The notes beneath the pieces were generated by a model. The model saw nothing but the letters and a program-made list of their open reading frames with translations. It was not told the DNA's origin and searched no databases. Of a stretch of DNA of 64,000 bases, positions 24,714 through 44,674 are shown piece by piece; position 1 is the stretch's first letter, and every line of letters begins with the position of its first letter. Made by a program: the position numbers and the translations under genes. The stretch comes from Toxoplasma gondii ME49 (lineage: Eukaryota; Apicomplexa; Conoidasida; Eucoccidiorida; Sarcocystidae): contig NC_031478.1 in the NCBI RefSeq assembly GCF_000006565.2, positions 2,525,874-2,589,873 of the forward strand. Direction: 5' to 3'.

Positions 24714-26210
24714 TATGCATATATATGTATATATATGTGTGTATTTATATGCACATGTATACATACATGTTTATATATCTGTATAGATGTATGTGTGTAA
24801 AGGTAGACGTCAGCGTTTTTACGCAGAGCGACAAGCACAAGCATTTGTCATAGATACGCGCGCGTATACAGTGGCAAACATGTGCACATATGTATGTGTG
24901 TGTGTGTACCTGTATATATGTCTCTTTGCTTACCTACATATGGATATATATATATATATATATATATATATGGATATATACATATATATATATATATGCA
25001 TGTGTGTGAGCATACTGGTGTACGTGTGTGTAGGTGAATTACCGTGTGGAAGGGAAGATGCTGAAGCAGGATGTTGAGGCGGAGAAAGAGAAATTCTTGT
25101 CTTGATTGTGTTTGCTTGATTCACTCGTCTTCTTCCGTATTTGTCGTGAAGCTTTTTCTTCTTCGCTTTTCAGCATCTTGAGCAATCCTGGAGATCCGAA
25201 GTATCTGATGTTGAAGAAAAGCAACGCTTCAGTTCAAGCGCGAGTAAGGCCAAGTTTTTACGTGCGTCTTTTTTCTCTTCGTGAGTGCATTATTTTCTGC
25301 TCTAGGCCTGTGTTTCTCTTTTTGTGTGTAAAACGACTCCTCCATTCAGCAGCCACACGCCTCAGCAGTCTTGTCGGTCTCTGGAAAATGTAGTCCTTCT
25401 TCGCAAACTCATGTAGACGTACCTCCTCGTTGCTCCTCTGTTCCCTACTCGATTCTTCTGCATAGGGGTCGGACTCTCTCTTTTCCGAGACTGCTTTCTG
25501 AAGGCTTTGTCTGGTCGTAGGGAGCCGAGGTTCAGTGTTTTCTTGATGTTTTTGTGTTTCCACTGTGTCTTCGGCGCTCCATTGCATCTGTGGATCGATT
25601 TCAGATCGGGAATCGAAATTTCGTGAAAATCTTGAAACTCGCTGGATTTCAAGAAACAGCCGACGCGTACAAATGCGGCGAGTGTCCTGACACCGCAAAG
25701 CTTCGAGTAAGTGTCTCATTCCGTTCTCCCCCCAAAAGATGTGTCAGTGAACTCTGCAAAACGCGCAGAAATGTTAAACTCTTAAAACTGACTGCCCATC
25801 TCTACATTTCCAAGAAAAGCCACGATCAAAGGCGCCTCCACAAGACGAATCAAGCACAGAGTTTTCAGCCCTCGCATGCTCTTTCGACTTGTGAGGAGAG
25901 CGTTGCTTTTGTACGCCCGAATCGTCGTTAAGCGAAAGTGCCAGAGAAGTCGTTTTTCTTCGGTTTTTCTCATTTTTCTCTCGCGCTTCTGCCTCTCTGT
26001 AGCGAGCTTTTTTGAGCAGGGTGTCTTCCTTTCTACAGTTATGCCCTTGGGCTTCCTGTCTCGTTTCTGTGTCGTCTCTCTTCGATGTTGCCTTGCGGTC
26101 TATCTCCCGTCGTTCACTGTGCATCTCTCCGCTGTCTTTTGACGTCTCGATCTGCTGCTTCGCAGGACGTCAGAGACGTCGTCAGCTCTCTGATGATGAG
26201 CTTGTCTTGA
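21965..26210 (+). CDS. nucleoredoxin-like thioredoxin fused to PUB domain
   Basis: Eight exons: 21965-22077, 22637-22715, 23151-23235, 23876-23985, 24492-24652, 25174-25243, 25605-25706, 26166-26210. All phases agree, giving 254 aa. Residues ~1-129 are a thioredoxin fold of the tryparedoxin/nucleoredoxin type. Its active site WCPPC (residues 38-42) is split by the first intron inside the Trp codon. It is followed by VVFVSSDHD, PWLSLPFDDR and GIPTLILID with the cis-Pro at 110. Residues ~155-240 match a PUB domain: ILNNILSNPGDPKY, LKKSNASVQARIG and FVKILKLAGFQE. PUB domains bind the C-terminal tail of p97/Cdc48 in peptide N-glycanase and UBX proteins. An oxidoreductase tethered to p97 is therefore the likely role (inference). 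No signal peptide or targeting extension is seen, so it is likely cytosolic or nuclear. Introns carry (TA)n tracts. Confidence 0.87.
22561..22586. repeat. (TA)n microsatellite in intron
   Basis: Thirteen TA units in intron 1 of the Trx-PUB gene, about 50 bp before the exon 2 acceptor. Confidence 0.95.
24680..24710. repeat. (TA)n microsatellite in intron
   Basis: About 15 TA units just after the exon 5 donor of the Trx-PUB gene. It is followed by imperfect gcatatgcatatat and tgtata stretches, and by a second TA block at 24942-25000. Confidence 0.95.
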
Positions 26211-28409
26211 GCAGCTTCTTCCCTCGAAGAGCCTCTGCCGTCACCTCTGTCTCCTGGAGGCGGAGAAGAAAGATTCGGGACTTTTCTTCTGCAAAGGTGC
26301 AAGAGAGAGTGGGGAAGGACGAACAGAAGAGATCTTCTCCTTTGCAACAACCCTGTGTAGGGAAGCGCGAGCGTCTGCCTCTCTTGAGCAGCACGGAAAC
26401 AACTACTTCGTCAGGCGTTGCAAGGTGCAGAGGCGTGAGAGGAAGAAGAACACTTCACAGAGACATGTCTGCGTTCGCTCGTAAGAAAACAGCGGAGAAC
26501 AAAGACGGCTGTTTCTCGACTTTTCTGCTCGAGTGAAGAGCCCAGAGCGAGGGCAGTCTGCTGAAGACTCCCGAGATGGAAACGGACAGAAACGAGTGAA
26601 AAAAGAACACGACCGAGATCGCGGGACGAGGCTTTCTCGAGTTTCGTGAGAGCCGACTCGCGGCGTTTCTCCGCGTCGCTTCAAGCTCGGCACGCTAGGG
26701 AAGTCGTGGAAAGTAGAAAGGAAACACAGAGACACCAAAGGCGTCTGCGTCCAGGAGATGAGGGTCTCTCATTTCGCCGTTCCTTTTTTGTCTGGGGGAG
26801 CCTGAGGAAAGCAGCGATTTCGAGCGAACTGCAGGACAGAACGAAGGCGGAAAATTCGCTTGCCTCGCCGCTTCAGCACCCTGAAAGTTCCACATGAGGC
26901 ACCCCCCCCCCGCGCAATTGTGAAGCGAGTCAACTCCCCCCGCGCGGCTCTTGTTGTATTTCCAGGTCGCAAGTGTGGCGTCCGAGGCGCCGAGAGAAAA
27001 GCTCTCTCGAGTTCACACCAAAAGCAAATGTGCATGCAGAAAACTTAGGGAACTAGAAATGCGAATCTGGGAGACACAAGTTTCAACACGGCCGGTGCAA
27101 CCTAGGCGAAACTCGACAAACTGGAAAAATGGGCTCACGCGCCTGCTCATGTGCATTTGTGAGAACTCGCGGACTGCTGTGCGACCTGCGGTGCACCTCG
27201 TTTCCAATTTGAGAACGTGATCGCAAAAACACACGGCAGCCGCAGAGCAACGAGGGCGGATTCCTCGAGCCTGCGAGCAGAGAAATCCGCTTTGTGGCAC
27301 GAGGCGTCAGAAAGCAGACGAACAAAGAGCAGTTCGCACAGAACACAACCCTGATTCCAGTGAAGCGATGTACACGAAACAGAATCTTTTTGCGGAGACA
27401 CTCCAGAGAAGGCGTGAAAAGCAAACAGAAGACACGCAGTTGGCACACCAGGACTCAAAGTTTCAGCCCCTCAGTGGCGCGTTTCGCTTCTCCGAACAGA
27501 AAAATCCAGAAACAACTTGGCAGGAACGTCCTCTCGAGCGGTCAAGACTCGAAGAAGACTCCGGTAGCAGCTCTCCTTTTATCTACCGTAAATAGCTACC
27601 CGGGAAATAAAAACAGACACAAACGCCAAATACAGGTGTCTGTATATATATATATATATATTCGTATATATATATGTAGATATCTATCTATATATATATA
27701 TATGCATATATATTTGTATATACAGATATCTCTTGTGACGGTGCAGTTGGTCTAGTTTGTACGTGTAGAAATCCAAAACTGCGAAAGGTCGTAGGTCGTG
27801 TGAGTGGATGTGTCAGCAGGTTGGATGTGAGGCATGTAGGACGCGAAATCTCAAGTTTTTTGCCGCAGAGAGTGTATGTGTGCTTCTGGGATTGTGGCCT
27901 GAGATCAGAAGGCGCGGTCGAAAAAGTTTATAATCCAGTTCCCTGTCGAATTGTGACTCTACCACACTAGCACAAAAGTGCACATTGTCTCCGCGAGAGC
28001 AGAAAAACCGTTGGTCTCCTCTCTGCAAACAGTAGGTCTGCAGACAGCGAGGCCGCGAGAGAAGAACGAAGACGCAACGTTTCGAGTGTCGCTGCAAAAG
28101 CTGCGGGGAGGTACGCCGGAGGTTGTCGGAGAGGGCGTGACGACAAAACAGCAAGACTTCTGTGTCGAACGTCCCCCCGAGGGTGTTTCGAATCGTGACT
28201 TTTTCTTTCGGATCTTCGCGGTTCTTCTCGACGAATAACAGAAAGTGGAGTGAGTCCTGACAAGCCAGTCGCAGGCTGCGTCCGGCGCGCCCGCCGCATC
28301 CCAGAGCAGTTCACAAATATGAGCGGTCGCTGTCGGACCGTTGTGCGCGCGTTCGCTTCTCGGTCTTGTGTCCGCCGGCCGGTCAGTTCCCCACTCTCAG
28401 CGGACCTGC
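26211..28409. other. convergent spacer between Trx-PUB and SAHH genes
   Basis: About 2.2 kb holding two 3' ends. It contains an AT microsatellite block at about 27642-27730 and a poly-C run near 26905. No coding exon is supported. Confidence 0.45.
27642..27730. repeat. (TA)n / tatc microsatellite block
   Basis: Consecutive TA runs interrupted by tatgtaga and tctatcta between the two convergent genes. Confidence 0.9.
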
Positions 28410-36196
<7,787 letters not shown>

Positions 36197-39100
36197 GGGT
36201 GTCGGTACTCTTCGCCTGGGAGGACTGGAGATTTTCAAAGCCCCACAAACTGCGCAGGCGCTTCGCTGGGGGAGCAAGCGGCTGTGCTCGCGGATCTACA
36301 CCAAAAGCAGAGGGTAAGGGGAGGGAGAAAGAAGAAAGAAAACCAGCTAAAGGAAAGAAAAGCAAATCGAGCGAAACCTGGGATAGACAGACGAGGAGGA
36401 AGGAACAAACGGGACAGAAGGCAGAGTCAAGTGGAAGGAGAGACAGCGGAAAAAGGAGAACCATCATCCGAAAGGGGAAGCAAGTTGACATCGTGAGTCT
36501 CCGGTGCTTTTCACAAACATCCTTGTACGGCCGTTCTCACGTGTGCCACAAACACCTCTCGCATCTTTGCGGGACGCTCTGTACACTTGCTCACAGTTTC
36601 CCGGCACAGCTTCTTGCTTCTGCTACGATCGACGCGACTAGAATACTGATCGTGACTTTCCAGTCTTTCGATACGCAGTTGTCATCTTCTCACCTACGGC
36701 GCATGCCTCCGCTCATTTCCTACTGTTAGCTTTGCCGCACTCCCTCCTCCTGCAAGTGTACCTTCACCAAGTTCTGCCGGATTTGCCTCCACTCTTTCCT
36801 TTTCAAGTTTTACCGCTCTCAGGCTCTTGCTAGCACGGTGCCTCTACACTGCTGTAGAAGGGTCGCGTCCGGTATACCTCCATGACGTAAACCCGACTCG
36901 CCGAAACCCCCCTGTCGCTTTTCCACAGACGTTTTCCCCCCTTTTACGGTAGTTAGACGCCTCTGTCTTCGGCTTCCTCACTAAGAATGCGCTTGTACAC
37001 AGACGTTGGTTTTCCACATATACACTGGACACCACTACATGCGGCGGATCTGTGCAATGTCAGGATCAACTGTGGCGTACCCAGCGCATCTGCGATGAGC
37101 GACTCCAGGGGTTCGCTGACAAAATTCGGTCCGTTTGCGAAGAGATCGTCGGCGATGAAGCGCTTAGTAAGCTGTCTGTCACTCGCTGTGTCCGGTTTGA
37201 TGCGATTTTCGAGAGTCTATTTCCCTCTCGAGAAGCAGAGAAGAGAATTATCTTCTTTGCCAGCTCTGAAACATAGCATCACACGACTGAGGCGGTTTAC
37301 GCGGACCGTGTCCAAGAAACACGCACTTTGCCGTAATGCCTGAAAACCTGAGTTCTATAACCGGCAGGCAAGACGTTTGAACAACAGAGCGCGGAAGGGA
37401 TTTTTCACAGGTCACGCGCGCCACAGTCAGCTTCCAATCTGGTGAAGGCAAAGAGAGTTACCGGCGGGTTAAAATGGGAAGAGTCCTGCTTTTCGCTTAA
37501 GGCTCTTTTTGCTGTGGACAGCAAGGCGCCTTTTGTGGTGCCCCAGCACCGCAACAATGAGTTAACTGAAGGATTGGCCAACTCAACTTGCACAGAACCT
37601 GTGACAAAAGCCCCAAGCTGCGCAGATGGGGAGAACTGTGTAAGAGTGAAACCTCCTCGTTTCTCTCGAACTATTGGCGGTTCCTTCCATCACACCACTG
37701 TGAACTTCGTGAGGCGGTCTCCTTGGTCAGGACCAGAGATAGAGCCAAATAAAAGAAGGCTGCCCTGTTCGTCCCGGTGCGTTTCCGTCGTTCTGTAAAA
37801 AGCGCATCTCGTGTTCCGCATAGAAAAACTCTGCCCGCAAGACGACAGAAGAGACGCGAGAGATGCTACCTCCGACACTCGATAGAAACTCACCATTCTC
37901 CACTTTCCTGCCCTTCTGTGACCCCGCGGTTAGGCTCACTCCAGGCGGCTTCTGGCTACGGGAAGCTCGCGACTCAAAGACTGAAAGACGTTATCGAGGA
38001 GACCGTCGTTCGGTACAAAGAAAAGGAAATCAACAGCTACATACGACGCATAGCGGCGTTGGAGGCAAGCGAGGAGCATTTGCGAAGAGAATTAGAGGAA
38101 AAAGACATCCAGGCCAACAAGTCCATCGAACGAATCGTGGGAAGCAACAATGTCGGCTTGCGCACAATCATGAGGGAGGTCCACGACCTCCAGGCGACTT
38201 CTGCAGACCAAGCTGCTGAAATCGCCAGGCTATCCAAAGACTGCATGCATTATAAAAAACGGTAACGTGTCTCAAGAAGGAAACGATTCTCCCCATATGC
38301 TTCGTGTGTTTCTGTTCTCCTCAGTTGCGTATCTCCTGTTTGCATTTCAACTCTTATACTGACATATATATATATATATATATATATGCATGTGCTAACA
38401 GAGACATAGTGAACACGCAAATGGATCTATCTCCACAATGGATAGGAATAATCTCGTCGATGGGTGATGAAGTGAGGGAAGGATACTGAGCTTTCCTTCT
38501 TGTGTTTCACTGTTTCCTTGTGACAGATGCAAACACGCGTTTGCAGTGAAACGTGGTGACCATTGTTCGGGGATTTGAGTGAGCTTTTTCCGCGTGCTTT
38601 CGCGTCTCTTCAGCAGCCCAATTCTGTGAATCCCTTTCACATGGTTTCCGGTTTCCGCCTTCCTCGGGGTTTCTTTCTTGGCTGCAATCTTGAGTTATTT
38701 GTTTCGCACTCCGGCCTTGTGGTCAGCTACGAGCAAGCGACAGAAGAGTCGAGTCAGCTCCACGAGGATCTGCTGAAAGCAACCGCGAAGGAGGCAGCTC
38801 TCGAGGAGAAGTCTCGATCTCTGGACAGCCAGCTGTCTCAACTGAAATGCGATTTAGCCGACACAAAAGCTTGTCTAGAGGAGAGCGAAAAGCGCAGAAC
38901 GGCGATCGATCTGCGAAGCCAGCAACTGGAGCAACGGTTGGAAGACTACATGGACCGCGAGGCGAAGAAACACCAAGAAGTCGTTCAAATGATGGACAAG
39001 AAAATGAGCATTGCCACGGTAAGGCAAATTCGCGCTTGTGGCTTTCAACCAAGACACCAGCTGGAGTTGTTTACACTTTCTCGACTTAGCTGGAAAACGC

Positions 39101-40599
39101 GCCAGTGGAACTTCTGAACGGGAGGCAGCGACAGCTGTCGAGCTGGCGGGTTTACTGGCTATTTGCAGGCGAAAGCGGGGATTTGGAAAGACCGTAGCGA
39201 AACTCTTCCCTGCGAGGAGAGTTAACCTTTATTCACGGACGTCTATGTGTCAGCGAAATAGGCTGCACTGAGCAGATTCACAATCGTGAATTCATGCGCT
39301 TACACAAAAGGACTCGCATATCCGTTGAGCGACCTCAATTTCCGCAGAGGCTTCGCGGGCGTGTTGCAAGGATCCGTAGAGTGGGTTTCAGACTAACTGC
39401 GTGGCACTTTCGCAGCTGCGAATTACCCAGTACCGTGATCAGCGACAGAAGCTGATAAACGAGTTGCGCCGAGGGAAGCAGCGCACAGAACAGCTGGATA
39501 AGCATCTCCAGGAGAAGACGCGGGCGGTCGAAGAACTAAAGTGTCAGGTCGACGTGAAGGACTGCGAGTTGCAGCAACTGCGGTCGGTTGCGGAACACGA
39601 GAAAACGCATCTCGACGTCCACCTTCAGCAACTAACACAGGAGGCGCGAGCGGCGCATGCAGAGTGCGAAGTGAAGGAGACCGAGCTGGAGGAAACGCGG
39701 AAGGAACTGAATGCTGTGAAAGCTCTCAGCCAACACCAGAAGCAGGAACTCGAGTGTCTGCGAACCGACCACGAAGTCCGCGAGGGCGAAATTCTTTGCA
39801 TGCGCAAGGCCCTCGACCACCAAAAAAGCCAAGTGGAGTTGCTGCAGCAGGAGCGTGCAGAAACAGTCGAGACGCACCGCGTCGCGATAGAAATCAAAGA
39901 TGGGGAACTTCAGCAGCTGCGGAAACTCCTGGACCACCGGAAAGCGGAGGCGGAGCAAGAGGTTCTGAAACACCAGCAGGAAGTCGAGAGTCTAACACAC
40001 GCAAGCGACCTAAAAGAAAAAGAAACGAACCACCTACGAAAGCTCCTGGAGCAACAGAAACGCGACTGGGAAACGGACGCGCGCCAGAAAGACCACGAAA
40101 TCGAAATCAAACAACAGGAACTGCAGAGAGCTAAGGACGGCGCCGAGAAAAAACAAAAGCAACTCGAAGTAGCCCTCGAGGTACGAACTCCAACGTGGAG
40201 GACCCCGGGACAGATGCGCCGGGAAGAAAGCTATGAAAAAACCACTGAGAGCGAATTTGTACAAACAGCAACAACCATACAGGTTCGTGTCTTGGAGACC
40301 GACTAACTGTGGACCTGCATGTACACGCTCAGATATTCACTATGAGAAGAAATCCACTTCTATAGGTTGCAACTCTAATTGCATCCGGTAGCTCTGTCGT
40401 TTTCTATCGATAAGCAAATATAGACATGAATGTAAATGCGACACTCACATGCATGCACTTTTAAATACGCTACCCAAAGCTGCTGTCTCCGTTGGAAGTT
40501 CAAAAAGTGCAGGATCCAGAGTAACCCTGTATCGGCAAATATCTGTCGTGAGCCACTCCGGTAAAAATCTGTACATCTGCAGATCTATCCACCTATCGA

Positions 40600-40635
<36 letters not shown>

Positions 40636-43600
40636 CCTAGCGATCTGGATTAAATTTAGTAGATATGGGGCGTTCTGCTAAGTCTTGTTTTGGCATTCTC
40701 AGGAGTGCGAGCAGAAAGGGTGCATGATTGCTGAGTTGCGGGCGTCTGTTTCTGAGCTGAAACGACGATGTGAGGAACATGTCGCCAGCCATCGTTTCGA
40801 GGTCGAGCGCATGACGGAAGATTTCCATCGAGAGCTGAACGCGAAGCTGAAGGAGAAGGACGAAGAAAAGGAGCTGGAGTTGAGACGCAAGCTAGAAGAC
40901 GCTCGGTTAGTCTGGACAGAGACAGAGAGGCGGAACGAAGTTGAAAAAGCTGTAGCTGCGTACGGGGACGACCGGAATGAAACAGCAGACGGAGAAGTGG
41001 AAAGGATTCGACGTTCCAAAACAGAATGACAAACCTGTCAGGAATGAAAAGGATAGATTCTCGCGGCAGAGGCAGGCGCGGGACCACACCAGAGGAACAT
41101 AAAGTCGCATGGTCATCTTTTACAACGGTGAACTTATCTCCAGTCCAGTAGAAACACAGAGCAACTCTCAGAGGGCAAGACGAAAACGCCCGTGATCAGT
41201 GTGGAGACGTCGTTCCAGATTACCAATCTAAAAACAAAGAAACCAGTGACAACACGGAAAGTTGGGTGTCCACAGTGGGGGACGCAAGTCGGCAGTTTTT
41301 GTTGGAACACAGGGAGACGACCCATAGAGCAAAGGACAGCGTCTCACAGTATCTCGCGAAAGTCTATCCGAAAGAAAAGGTTCTTACTGACAGTACTGTC
41401 ACAACTTTGAATAGTGCTCGTGGTTCTCTGTTTAAACACAAATCACAACCGAATGGTGTTCCCCAACTTCGGCTCAGAAGGAGCTGACTTCCTCGGACTC
41501 CAAGCGTGGATTACGAATGCCGTGGCTCGCGACGAAAAACGGATTTTCCGAAAGACTGAAGAAGCTTGATCTACAATTGTGCAGGAAGTTACTGGGGCGC
41601 ACAAGAAGTGTCTGCAGACTTCCCCTTCTGCGAGACGGGGATTCTCGGGGACGACGCGTCTGTGTTTTAGGTTTCCATAGTCAAATATGCCTTGTCTGAG
41701 AAGTCTCATCTTGTTTTAAAGCGATCGAAAGAGCAACCCAAATCTCATGAAGAAGGTAAATGAGTTTACAAGTTGGTAAAAATATACCGGCAAAATTCAA
41801 ATCTAAGGCCGTATTCCTGAATAAGTCAGTGCTGCGACTGGGTTTCGGAATATTCTGGGCGTTTAGCGAAGAAATTCGGAAGTCGGAGTCTGAGGCGACA
41901 GAGCTGCAGAGGCGCAAAACCGCCGCCGATCTCAAGCGCATGCAGTCAATGATCGTTACTTTGACGAATCAGAACAGGGGTCTCGTAAAGCAGTGCAAAT
42001 TGTTAGCGTCGAAACTCGAAGAATCAACTGGCAATATTGAGAAGCTGAACGACGCTCTGCAGATTGAAAAGTGCAAGCAGTTGGTGAGTCTTTTTCCTCA
42101 TTCTGAAGACACTTCAGAAACCATTTTGTGGATCTCGGATCCGACCTTTCAAAAGTTTGTACCTACTTGACCCCTCATTGGAAATAAACTTTTTTTCAGC
42201 TTGCACCGTTACATTCAGAGGCATACCGTAATATTTCTGACTTCTATTTCCTCGTGTTTTCTGTGTCCACATAGGCGTAACTCGAATCGTGTTGACACGC
42301 ACGCTCTCTCAGAGTTGTACATGCATGCGCTGCATGCACAAAAATGTTTCACAAAACCCATGATTCGAAAGCAAATACCTGGGCAGCCACTTTCTGAGTC
42401 TGTGACGACCTCACGCACATACAGCGGAACTTACACACAATAATGTATATATATATATATATAGATAGATAGATAGATAGTTACGTACAGTGTGTAAGTG
42501 AAAGCGAGTATACGCATGACTGAGTACCAGTGCATCGAGAGAAAGACATAGTAATGAAAGAATATAGAGATAGAATGCATTTGTGTGTGCATATATGCGT
42601 ATATGTGTATGCACAGATGGATACCTATGTGTGTAGAGAAAAAGACACACACACACACATATAAACTCCTCCGAAGGTTTGTGTGAGTCAATTTGCACAG
42701 CCGTCCTTCATTCCATTCGGAAAGTTGCTTCTCGACTTGTTTTGCTTCGTCTCGCAGTCGCTCACCACATCTCTCTGCTGTGTGTCTTCATCTCTTTGTC
42801 CCCGTAGTCACTCTCTTGAGCGAAGCCACGGAATCCCCAATTCGAAACTGCATGCGAATATATCATGTGACTGCATGCTTCTTCCTCCTCCTCCGACGCC
42901 ACTGCAACTCCCGAACTGGATGCGTATAATTTATACATCTCACGCACCAAGCCGACATCGAGGACACAAATGTCCTATGAAGCTCACGCAGTGTCATTCT
43001 CACATCATGCGCAGCTGCTTTGTCTGGTTACGCGGTCCACGGCTCGGAACTGCCTACCTCGAACAGAGACGTTCTCCTTTCGCTAGGACACTGGCTGCAC
43101 ATCGAACGACTTTCCATGCATGTGCGCGCGACGAGTTTTCCGTTGCCTTTTCAGGAAAGCTCGGAGAAAGCGCGAGACGCAGGGCTGCTTCGCCAGCGTG
43201 TCGCCGCGTTGGAGCGCAGCGTTTGTGAGCAGAAGCAGCAGACACAGAGTCTGGTTGTCGAGAGAAATACGCTGAAAGAAGATCGGGACCGACTGATCGG
43301 TGAAACTCAGAGTCTGGAACGAAGGAGTGAAACTCTCCTGGAAAATTGCGGATCACTCGAGAAGCGCATTGCCTGTCTAGAAAGTCAATTGGCTGCATGC
43401 AGGCAGCAACTCAGGGAGAGAGGAAACGACATCGGCTTGCTTCAAGAGGAGCTGCGCGCTGTACGTCTGAAAATGAAGCTGATAAAGTGAAAGCCATGTT
43501 GCCTTTCTGCAGAAGTTCAAGGAACCTGGTTAACAGAAGGCGGTATCTTCGATGAGTCGTAAAGAAGAATCACCAAGAAGATCCTCAAATACAGACGCAC

Positions 43601-44641
43601 GAAACACACAGCCTACACCATATATAAACCCCTGCAGAATCCAGCACAGAAATGCATCTATTCAGCATCCGCATTACATTTATTGTACAGATACCGATTC
43701 ACTTGTACCTAGATACGTATACTGATGTCTGACATATATATATATATATATATGTATGTAAACAGGTGGGCCGGTAGATATATTTAGAGATAACTTGGTA
43801 AACAGATGTCAGTAGACAGACAGATATGAATGTGAAGACAGGGATGGATCTGGACAGATAGAGATAGAGAGGCAATTAGACTGATACAAATACAGAAACG
43901 AAACGTGGTGACACAGAGAGGTACATAGGCGAAAGTGGATAAATACAGGAATGTGGAGAAACAGATGGAGATGTACAGAGAAATAAATAGATGGATAGGT
44001 AGAGATATATAAACAGGTAGATAGGTAGAGAGATATAACTATAGAAGTGTGAACAGGGAGATAGTCATTTGTATGAACACGAGAAGAGAGAGGAAGTTGG
44101 ATGCTGAATTCTTGAATGTTGTTTCACGTATTCGTGGATCGAGGGCGGCATTTGTCTTCAGTTCCATTTTCAACAGCTGTTGACAAGTGCGAATGCTACC
44201 CCAATATGTTTTTCGTAGCGGGCAGAGGAGGCGGTGACCTACAAAGAGAACTTGAAAGTCATTTGGTCCTCAGTCGTCGAGCATCTGCCAGTGAGAGAAA
44301 GAGACCAAGAAGAGATTTGTGTCTCTCAAAGAATGCCGCCCTCGGCAGTTCGTCTCGTGCATGCGCTCATCGCTGATGCCGTCGATGAACTCTGCACTAG
44401 AGCCGCTGATAACGTCGCGCAGGCGTAAGTTATTCGCTTTTTTCTATCCGCCGATTCATGTTCATCGACGATGCTTTCACAAGCACGCTCGAGTCTTCAC
44501 ATATTTGTACACATCTCCGTTCAGAGCTGCATATAAATATAGATACACGCATGTGTGTGTCTACATTTCTATCCATATACATAAAGATATGTTTATATAT
44601 GTATATGCATGCATATCTGTTTAGAGCGTCATATAAATATT

Positions 44642-44674
<33 letters not shown>

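Noticed and set aside
24700..25080. Tyr/Ile-rich small frames across TA repeats
   Set aside because: Translations of microsatellite DNA inside a Trx-PUB intron.
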